DNA of 64,000 bases from Clostridiales bacterium (GTDB lineage: Bacteria > Actinomycetota > Coriobacteriia > Anaerosomatales > SLCP01), in the NCBI GenBank assembly GCA_018333995.1, contig JAGXSG010000016.1:62001-126000 (forward strand), given 5' to 3'. The notes under the pieces are model-generated. The model ran no database searches and was not told where the DNA came from. It saw nothing but the letters and a program-made list of their open reading frames with translations. This document shows, piece by piece, positions 58,043 to 64,000 of the stretch. The translations under genes and the position numbers were made by a program. Within the stretch, counting starts at the first letter, position 1, and each line of letters opens with the position of its first letter.

Positions 58043-59935
58043 GTGGATGACATGGTATTCGGACGTAGATACCGGGTGACCGAGAAGATCGGTTCGGGGG
58101 GCATGGCGGATGTCTTCAAGGCCGTCGACGAGGTGCTCGGCCGTACCGTCGCTGTCAAAGTCCTCCACGCTCGCTACGCTGCCGACCCCGGGTTTGTGGC
58201 CCGCTTCCGCCAGGAGGCGCAGTCCGCGGCGAACCTGTCCCACCCCGGCATCGTCAACATGTACGACTGGGGCCGTGACGGCGAGACGTACTACATCGTC
58301 ATGGAGTACGTGCGCGGCACCGACCTCAAGCACCTCATCGAGGAGCGCGGCCCGATCGACCCGATGAACGCCGCCGAATACGCCTCGCAAGTGTGCGCGG
58401 CGCTCGCCGTCGCTCACGGATACGACATCATCCACCGGGACATCAAGCCGCACAACATCGTGCTCACGCCTGACGGCGCGGTCAAAGTCATGGACTTTGG
58501 CATCGCGCGAGCGGGCAACACGACCATGACGCAGACCGGCTCAGTGCTCGGAACGGCGCACTACGTGAGCCCCGAGCAGGCACAAGGCCGCGCGCTCGGC
58601 CCCGCGAGCGATCTGTACTCGCTCGGCATCGTGCTCTACGAGCTCACTACCGGGCGGCTCCCGTTCGATGCGGACACACCGGTCGCCGTCGCGCTCAAGC
58701 AGGTAAACGAGCAGCCGGTTTCGCCGCGCCAGCTCAACCCGCAGATCCCCGCGTCACTCGAAGCGGTCATCATGCGAGCGCTCCAGAAGGATCCGGCGGC
58801 CCGCTACGCGTCCGCCGAGGAGATGCGCGCGGACCTGAAGCGAGTTCTTAGCGGGGGCGTCGTCGAGGCGGTCGCCGCGGTGGCCGCAACCGGTGCGCCG
58901 ACGGGCGAGATGTCGTCACACACATCTGTCATGCCCGCGGTCGGCTCTGGCGGAAGAGGCGCATCCGCCCCTTCTACGCCGGGCTCAGGGCCTCCGCGCA
59001 TAAGGCCGGTGCCACAGCGCCGCAACCCATGGCCGTGGATCGCGGCAATCGCACTCGTGCTCATCGCAGGACTCAGTGCCGCGTGGGCGATGGGCGCATT
59101 CGATATCACGCCAAAGGTTCCCGCGCCAGACCTTACCGGAAAGACCGTCGATCAGGCGCGTGAAGCACTCGAAGAGGTGGGCCTCACCCTCGGCACGATC
59201 GAGGAATCGCACAGCGATGAGTACGAGCCCGGTCTGGTAATCGACCAGTCGCCCGAACCCGGCATATCGATCCAGGAGGGTTCAGAGGTTGCCGTAACCG
59301 TTAGTCTCGGCGCAAACGTGTCCGAGGTACCCAACGTTGTCGATCTTCCTGAGAGCGAGGCCATCCGGATGTTGCGAGACGCCGGATTCGACTTCGATCC
59401 CCGCCGCGAATACAACGTGGACGTCGCGGCCGATACCGTCTTCAAGCAGGAGCCTGCTGCGGGGGCAATGGCCGCTCCCGGCGCAATCGTGACGATTTTC
59501 GTAAGCCGCGGCTCGGAACTGCGCCGGGTACCCGATGTCGTCGAGCGGACGGCTGAGCAGGCGACAGCGGACCTCGAGGCGGCTGGATTCAAGGTCGCGG
59601 TAGCCGAGGAGTTCAGCGACACGGTGCGCGAGGGCCGTGTGGTCAGCCAAAGCCCAGACGGCGGCGTATCGATCGACGTCGGATCGACGGTGACGATCCG
59701 CATATCGCAAGGACCAAACACCGTGACTGTTCCGGATGTCATCGGCAAGACGGAAGCCGAGGCGCGAAGCGCCCTTGCCGCTGTCAACCTGCGAACAGAG
59801 GTCACCTACCAAGAAGACCCGCGCGACGGTGTCGTGCTCACCCAAAGCCCAATACCGGGCGCCACCGCGCGCCCCAATGATCAGGTGCGCATCACTGTTG
59901 GCAAAGCCCCCGCGGTCGATGGCGGCGGCGAGTAG
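58043..59935 (+). CDS. pknB: PASTA-domain Ser/Thr protein kinase (PknB-like)
   Basis: A 630-residue single-pass kinase. The kinase domain (1-265) has GSGGMADVF, Lys39, HRDIKPHN with catalytic Asp133, DFGIA and GTAHYVSPEQ. A juxtamembrane linker, a membrane helix near 328-350 (WIAAIALVLIAGLSAAWAMG), and four outer PASTA repeats at about 355-625 follow, each with a P-x-V/L and a Q-x-P-x-x-G pattern, which bind muropeptides or lipid II. The GTG at 58043 has TTGGAG 7 bases upstream. It lies 99 bases after the SEDS-PBP gene and closes the cell-wall signalling block. Confidence 0.96.
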   Translation: MDDMVFGRRYRVTEKIGSGGMADVFKAVDEVLGRTVAVKVLHARYAADPGFVARFRQEAQSAANLSHPGIVNMYDWGRDGETYYIVMEYVRGTDLKHLIEERGPIDPMNAAEYASQVCAALAVAHGYDIIHRDIKPHNIVLTPDGAVKVMDFGIARAGNTTMTQTGSVLGTAHYVSPEQAQGRALGPASDLYSLGIVLYELTTGRLPFDADTPVAVALKQVNEQPVSPRQLNPQIPASLEAVIMRALQKDPAARYASAEEMRADLKRVLSGGVVEAVAAVAATGAPTGEMSSHTSVMPAVGSGGRGASAPSTPGSGPPRIRPVPQRRNPWPWIAAIALVLIAGLSAAWAMGAFDITPKVPAPDLTGKTVDQAREALEEVGLTLGTIEESHSDEYEPGLVIDQSPEPGISIQEGSEVAVTVSLGANVSEVPNVVDLPESEAIRMLRDAGFDFDPRREYNVDVAADTVFKQEPAAGAMAAPGAIVTIFVSRGSELRRVPDVVERTAEQATADLEAAGFKVAVAEEFSDTVREGRVVSQSPDGGVSIDVGSTVTIRISQGPNTVTVPDVIGKTEAEARSALAAVNLRTEVTYQEDPRDGVVLTQSPIPGATARPNDQVRITVGKAPAVDGGGE

Positions 59936-60023
59936 GCGGCTCGCGGCGGCATTGTGCTCACAGATTATTCCGCGCCCTGGAGCGAGCCGGGCTTCTCGGC
60001 TACCATGTACGAGCGCGTCATGG

Positions 60024-60099
60024 GCCCCCGTAGCTCAGGGGATAGAGCACAGGTTTCCTAAACCTGGTGTCGCACGTTCGAATCGTGCCGGGGGCACCA
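60024..60099 (+). tRNA. tRNA-Arg(CCT)
   Basis: A complete 76-nt tRNA on the plus strand. The acceptor stem GCCCCCG pairs with CGGGGGC, the anticodon stem CAGGT/ACCTG holds loop TTCCTAA with anticodon CCT, the T loop is TTCGAAT, and the CCA tail is encoded. It reads the AGG arginine codon. Confidence 0.95.
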
Positions 60100-60111
60100 C
60101 AGAAATTGCAG

Positions 60112-60138
60112 GCGGGAGAGGACAAGCCCCTCTCCCGC
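60112..60138 (+). terminator. Terminator hairpin after tRNA-Arg
   Basis: GCGGGAGAGG (60112-60121) pairs with CCTCTCCCGC (60129-60138) around a 7-base loop, with a TTCCTGTTT tract after it. It lies 12 bases beyond the tRNA end. Confidence 0.75.
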
Positions 60139-60239
60139 TTCCTGTTTCCCAAACCTCGTACCGGCCCAACACGCAGGCTGAACGTTCGGCCTTGTTGCCG
60201 CCGGGATGGGCGATCACCGTCAACGACGTGGACAGACGG

Positions 60240-60872
60240 TTACGCGATGCCCGTCTGGCGCCAGACCCCCGCAGCCAGCGAAAAAGACGGCAGGTACCAC
60301 GTGAACGCCCCGGCGAAGTGTCCCACCATGTCCCGCCGCATGAACGTTCCCAGGGTGTCGCCCGAGTCGAGTGTCATGACCACAACCCACCCCACGATCA
60401 CCATGACGGTTGCCAGCACCGCCAGATGCACTAACCCCCTCGCGCTGAATCCTTGCCGGATCGTGCTGATGAACGAGAACGCCATCGGTGCCGCAAGGAT
60501 GATGACCGTGATCGCCGAGAGAACCGTCATGACCGCGAAGTTCTCAGGGACGAGAAAGACGCTCAGTGGGATCACGATCAACATCATCGCCAAGAACAGC
60601 AAGGTGACGCCGGTCAACGCGACGAGCGGAGCAAGCACCGCGCTGCGGATAGCGAGTGTGCGCGCGTCGTCTCTGGAATCGGTGGCAAAAACGACCGCGG
60701 GTCCAAGAACAAATGGGCCGACGATGAGCGCAAGGTAGGCTGGGGTGAACACATCTATCGAAAGAGTGTCGATCAGGAACAGCGCCGGGGCGAGAAGAAG
60801 AGCGGTACACGCGTAGACGAGCCCGTAGGTGCCAAGCACACGCGGTGCGAAACCTTGTGGCGGAAAGTCCAC
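60240..60872 (-). CDS. Polytopic membrane protein, possibly Yip1-like
   Basis: A 210-residue protein with five membrane segments spread evenly from residue 15 to 205. The size and spacing recall Yip1-domain proteins, but no specific motif is clear. The GTG at 60872 has AGGAG 5 bases upstream. It is convergent with tRNA-Arg and its terminator. The function is unknown. Confidence 0.55.
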   Translation of the reverse strand: MDFPPQGFAPRVLGTYGLVYACTALLLAPALFLIDTLSIDVFTPAYLALIVGPFVLGPAVVFATDSRDDARTLAIRSAVLAPLVALTGVTLLFLAMMLIVIPLSVFLVPENFAVMTVLSAITVIILAAPMAFSFISTIRQGFSARGLVHLAVLATVMVIVGWVVVMTLDSGDTLGTFMRRDMVGHFAGAFTWYLPSFSLAAGVWRQTGIA

Positions 60873-60939
60873 TCTGTCTCCTCTCGAAGGCGCTGAAGCC
60901 CTACTGAAGCTACCATCGCATCCGAGCTGAAGACATGAC

Positions 60940-61566
60940 CTACGTCAAACCGTACTCCTCAAGCGTGTCGAGCACCTCATCGTCACTTGTCTGGCCGAAC
61001 TCGCGATAAAACTGCCCGACCGCGTAAAAGATCTTGGGCCTCTCCACCGCGACGACCTCATCGGCAAAAAGCGACACCTCTTTGACCGCCCCGGCGGCAA
61101 TCACCGGCGCTGCGAGGATTACGCGCGCGGCACCGTGCGAACGTACGTAGCGCAAAGCCGCCAGCGCGGTAAGTCCGGTGGCGATCCCGTCATCGACCAC
61201 GATTGCGGTCATACCAGCGAGCTCGGGCTGAATTCGACCGCCGCGATACAGGTCTACCCGAGCAGAGACACGTTCCCGGGCGCCGCGGGCGAGGCGCTCG
61301 AGCTCGGAGATCTCGTAGCCGGCCGCAGGATTGGGCGTCACCCGTCCGTCGGCGTCCACGGCGCCTACCGCATACTCGGGGTTGCCCGGAGCGCCGATCT
61401 TACTCGCGACCACCACGTCAAGCGGTAGGTCGAGCAAGCGGGCAATCTCCCCGCCCACGACAACGCCGCCACGCGGAATACCGAGCAAGATGACATCGTC
61501 GCGCCTCGCATGCCCGCCGAGAAGCTCCGCCAAGCGCCGACCAGCGTCGTGCCGATCCCGGAACAT
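60940..61566 (-). CDS. Phosphoribosyltransferase family protein
   Basis: A 208-residue protein of the type I PRTase fold. The PRPP loop IVVDDGIATG is at about residue 120, with GIPRGGVVVGGEIA near 30 and SKIGAPGNPEYAVGAV near 55 (the hood/loop I region of the orphan-type PRTases in this size class). Such proteins often pair with hydrolases or esterases and their substrate is not known. The ATG at 61566 has GGGG 6 bases upstream. The zinc-ribbon GNAT gene is 70 bases upstream on the same strand. Confidence 0.88.
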   Translation of the reverse strand: MFRDRHDAGRRLAELLGGHARRDDVILLGIPRGGVVVGGEIARLLDLPLDVVVASKIGAPGNPEYAVGAVDADGRVTPNPAAGYEISELERLARGARERVSARVDLYRGGRIQPELAGMTAIVVDDGIATGLTALAALRYVRSHGAARVILAAPVIAAGAVKEVSLFADEVVAVERPKIFYAVGQFYREFGQTSDDEVLDTLEEYGLT

Positions 61567-61636
61567 GAATCACCCCGCTTCAACAGGGGAACTCTTCTAC
61601 GAGGTTATGCCCTTTTCGCGACGCGTGGAGCGCGAG

Positions 61637-62239
61637 TTATCCGGCCGAGACCGAGCGGCGCAGATGAATCTCGTCTCTCGAGGGGATGCCGGAAAATCCA
61701 GCGACAGACGCGCCGGCGCGATCGGCAAGCAGGCCCACGGCTACTTCAGCTATGACGAAACCGTGACGCTGATAGAAGTAGAGTAGAGGGATGTCGTCGT
61801 TTGAGACCGCGACGCGAATCGATGGCAGCGCACGCTCGCTCGCGAACCCGACCGCCGCCCTCAGCAACGCGGCACCGACACCCTGGCCTTGATACTCGGG
61901 ATAGACAGAGAGCAGCACGATCACCGCATCGCCGCGATCTACGGCCACTGAGAGCAGACCCGCCAGCTTCCCCTCAGCGTCTGCGATGAGGTTCTCGCCC
62001 GTGAGCACGTCGAATGTGCGATCGAACACGTCGACCTCGGTCTCCCCGAGGGCGCGATCGCAGATCTCTTCGATATCGCGGCGATCGGCCGGGGTTGCCT
62101 GCCGGACCTCAAACGTCACCGTGTCGGGAGTCTGGTGCTCGGCGCACGTGACCGTCATCCTCGCCTCGTTGAGCGGCAGATCGTTGCTGCACGTTGGACA
62201 GCGATATTGCGGATAAGGCAGATCGAAATCGTGAAGCAT
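61637..62239 (-). CDS. GNAT acetyltransferase with N-terminal zinc ribbon
   Basis: A 200-residue protein. The first 45 residues hold YRCPTCSNDLPL and VTCAEH, a CxxC...C-x-x-H zinc-ribbon-like module. Then comes a GNAT domain: VRQATPADRRDIEEICDRAL, the acetyl-CoA loop SVYPEYQGQGVGAALL, and a VAVSNDDIPLLYFYQRHGF strand-helix. The substrate is unknown; zinc ribbons on GNATs may guide them to nucleic acids or proteins. The ATG at 62239 is preferred, with GGAG 9 bases upstream; the longer frame is low in sense. The PRTase gene follows on the same strand. Confidence 0.8.
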   Translation of the reverse strand: MLHDFDLPYPQYRCPTCSNDLPLNEARMTVTCAEHQTPDTVTFEVRQATPADRRDIEEICDRALGETEVDVFDRTFDVLTGENLIADAEGKLAGLLSVAVDRGDAVIVLLSVYPEYQGQGVGAALLRAAVGFASERALPSIRVAVSNDDIPLLYFYQRHGFVIAEVAVGLLADRAGASVAGFSGIPSRDEIHLRRSVSAG

Positions 62240-62382
62240 GATCCACGGCTCCAGAGTATTCGTCGGGACGTTACCGTTATACCGTTTCTTAGCGCCGGAC
62301 GCACGCGCGCTTGTCCTGATATCCTGCTGCACAAGCACGGCCGCGTGCCGCCGCGACTCGTTCGCAAGCCCAAAGGAGCCCC

Positions 62383-62964
62383 GTGTCGAGCTCGCCCGCA
62401 GACAAGCACGCGTGCCGCGCCCTCGGCCAAGCCGCGCGCCGCCGCGTGCCTGATGGCGACCGGGCGCACCTCGCCGCCACCGCCGCGACACGGCTTCTCG
62501 CGTTACCGGAGATCGCTGGCGCACGCACCGTTCTGGCATACGCGGCGTGCGCTGAGGAGATCGACCCGGCGTCCGCCATCACCGCGTTGCGCGAGAGAGG
62601 AACCGCCATCGCGTACCCGCGGCTCGCCGGGCCAGGACGCCTCACCCTCCACCTCGTCATCGACGACACCACTCTTGTGACCGGTGCCTTCGAGATACGC
62701 GAACCGCCACCCGGCGCCCCAGAAATCAGCCCGACAGAGATTGACGCGGTGATCGTGCCCGGCGTGGCGTTCGACACGGCATGCGAACGCGTCGGCCACG
62801 GCGCCGGCTATTACGATCGGCTACTGCCCACGCTCGACCGCGCGTTCACGGTGGGGTACGCGTTCGACGAGCAGGTTCTTGACGCGATTCCTGCCGAGGA
62901 CCACGACTTCCGTCTCGACGCCCTTGTGACCCCCACGAAAACGCTAAGACGCACGATCGCCTGA
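62383..62964 (+). CDS. 5-formyltetrahydrofolate cyclo-ligase
   Basis: A 193-residue MTHFS-type enzyme that converts 5-formyl-THF to 5,10-methenyl-THF using ATP. The conserved segments are SSPADKHACRALGQAARRR at the N terminus, and near the C terminus DAVIVPGVAFDTACERVGHGAGYYDRLL, the ATP and folate site of the family, ending in an ALVTPTKTLRR segment. The GTG at 62383 has AAAGGAG 4 bases upstream. It converges on the deacetylase gene with 8 bases between stops. Confidence 0.94.
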   Translation: MSSSPADKHACRALGQAARRRVPDGDRAHLAATAATRLLALPEIAGARTVLAYAACAEEIDPASAITALRERGTAIAYPRLAGPGRLTLHLVIDDTTLVTGAFEIREPPPGAPEISPTEIDAVIVPGVAFDTACERVGHGAGYYDRLLPTLDRAFTVGYAFDEQVLDAIPAEDHDFRLDALVTPTKTLRRTIA

Positions 62965-62972
62965 CACGCGGC

Positions 62973-64000
62973 CTACCGCACCAGCTCATCTATCGTGAGA
63001 AAGACGTATCCGCGCGCCTTGAGCTCAACGATGAGGCGCGGCAGCAGCTCGACGGTCTGAGCCCGGTCGCCTCCTCCGTCGTGCAGCAATACGACCGACC
63101 CCGGCGCTATTGCCCTCAGTAGCTCGCCGAGCATGGGATCAACGCCGGGCTTGCGCCAATCCTGGGGGTCGACATCCCACATGACCAATCGCATGCCGAG
63201 ACGCTCGGCCTCCCGCATGACCTCCGCGTCAATCGCTCCTCCCGGTGGCCGGAACCACGTGGGGGCGATTCCCGTCACGTTCTTGAGCGCTCGATTGCCC
63301 TCTGTTATCTCACGAGAGACTTCCTGGGGGGACAGCCGCGTGAGCCTTGCGTGAGAGTAGGTGTGGTTGGCGACAGTGTGCCCATCGTTCACGACGCGTC
63401 GCGTCAGCGTCGGGTATCGCTCGGCGAGATAGCCGACCATGAAAAACGTCGCCCGCACCTCGTGTGCACGGAGGATGTCGAGAATCGCTTCCGTGTGTCC
63501 CGGCCACGGTCCGTCGTCGAACGTGAGGGCGACCACCTTTGATCCGGGCGCTGGCACGTAGCGCCGGATGAGCATCGGCTCCATGGGCACGGATATCCGA
63601 TCGGAGACGTGCTTGCCCGACAGCACTCCCACCACCGTCTCGCGCACGCCTACGACCCCAGGCGCCTCAAGGGAGACAAGCGGTCCCTTGCCGATCCGCT
63701 CGACGGCAACCGGTATGGGTGTCTCGACGACCTCGGTCGCTTCTGTGACGTCACTTCCGCGTCTGACAGAGACCGTGTCCCCGTCTCTGAGCCGAGCCGC
63801 ACTCCAAGCCAGACGTCCATTGTGAAAGACGACGGGCGGGTTGCCGCCGCCGCTTTCGATCACTTCGCCCTCGACATCTCGCAGGTCCCCGGGAACAGGC
63901 GTGATGAGGCCATCGGAGACAAGATCGCCAAAGGCCGTTCCCATCGGCACTCGAAGCTCCGCGCCTGAGGCGTACACCGTGACAGAGAACGCCGGCGCCG
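62973..64000 (-). CDS. Polysaccharide deacetylase (NodB homology), N-terminally cut by the window edge
   Basis: At least 342 residues; the frame stays open past the GTG at 63977 to the window end, so the true start lies outside. The first part has two beta-rich modules (ASGAELRVPMGTAFGDLV, ESGGGNPPVVFHNGR and VSVRRGSDVTEATE) of an unclear extracytoplasmic type. The NodB domain occupies the last 210 residues: LTFDDGPWPGHT, NHTYSHARL (metal His pair), WFRPPGGA, MWDVDPQDW and VLLHDGGGDR. It should remove acetyl groups from peptidoglycan or another glycan at the cell surface. It converges with the cyclo-ligase gene. Confidence 0.9.
   Translation of the reverse strand, partial: APAFSVTVYASGAELRVPMGTAFGDLVSDGLITPVPGDLRDVEGEVIESGGGNPPVVFHNGRLAWSAARLRDGDTVSVRRGSDVTEATEVVETPIPVAVERIGKGPLVSLEAPGVVGVRETVVGVLSGKHVSDRISVPMEPMLIRRYVPAPGSKVVALTFDDGPWPGHTEAILDILRAHEVRATFFMVGYLAERYPTLTRRVVNDGHTVANHTYSHARLTRLSPQEVSREITEGNRALKNVTGIAPTWFRPPGGAIDAEVMREAERLGMRLVMWDVDPQDWRKPGVDPMLGELLRAIAPGSVVLLHDGGGDRAQTVELLPRLIVELKARGYVFLTIDELVR

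Overview
The window is GC-rich, compact bacterial DNA from what is most likely an anaerobic or microaerophilic Actinomycetota, probably a Coriobacteriia-like lineage (inference). The pointers are the actinobacterial FHA - PP2C phosphatase - SEDS/PBP - PASTA-kinase block, the rpsF-ssb-rpsR-rplI-dnaB order, frequent GTG and TTG starts, an LPxTG surface protein, and an oxygen- and nitrosative-stress gene set (rubrerythrin, Hcp, ferredoxin, YgbA-type protein, radical SAM coproporphyrinogen-oxidase relative). No phage, transposon, CRISPR array or rRNA operon is visible. It reads as ordinary chromosome.

Layout. 1-5 kb: two lipoproteins (the second with a transglutaminase-like C/H/E triad), an unknown 120-residue protein, an SDR enzyme and typA. 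5-11.6 kb: rubrerythrin, aldo-keto reductase, divergent ogt, a TetR regulator with a Kef-type antiporter, a 33-residue membrane peptide divergent from a LysR regulator, and a DUF6483-like protein. 11.6-17.1 kb: a copper-handling operon on the minus strand (Cys-rich secreted protein, TauE/SafE-type membrane protein fused to a cupredoxin domain, separate cupredoxin, CopA, exported DUF7282-like protein). 17.2-24.5 kb: repeat-rich LPxTG protein, MsrB, radical SAM enzyme coupled to purD, a small winged-helix protein, a processive GT2 enzyme and purA.

24.7-34.7 kb: an ACR3/bile-acid-type transporter, a FAD oxidoreductase, then dnaB, rplI, a DUF2232 protein, rpsR, ssb and rpsF, an M23 endopeptidase, tRNA-Gly(CCC), two adjacent TrkA-type proteins and a 48-residue zinc ribbon. 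34.7-45 kb: a DUF1461 protein and a diguanylate cyclase, divergent from a CcsA-type haem-handling gene and an unknown partner; an M28 peptidase with a large acidic insert; and the nitrosative-stress operon (ygbA-like, ferredoxin, hcp, small haem protein) divergent from a Crp/Fnr regulator, with a perfect FNR-type palindrome at activating distance. 45-47.5 kb: cold-shock protein, an isolated cyanophycin-synthetase N-domain-like protein, two small membrane proteins and an RlpA-like protein with a structured leader.

47.9-60 kb: an ABC-2 exporter (ATPase and two permeases), followed by a cell-wall signalling block: Ser/Thr kinase, FhaA, FhaB, PP2C phosphatase, a single polypeptide joining a RodA/FtsW SEDS polymerase to a class B PBP, and a PASTA kinase. 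60-64 kb: tRNA-Arg(CCT), a membrane protein, a phosphoribosyltransferase, a zinc-ribbon GNAT, 5-formyl-THF cyclo-ligase and a polysaccharide deacetylase cut by the window end.

The most distinctive items are the SEDS-PBP fusion inside the kinase/phosphatase block, the Hcp operon with its haem peptide and well-placed FNR-like site, the TauE/SafE-cupredoxin fusion in the copper operon, the isolated cyanophycin-synthetase-like domain, and the structured leader of the RlpA-like gene. None is proven to be a new system from sequence alone.
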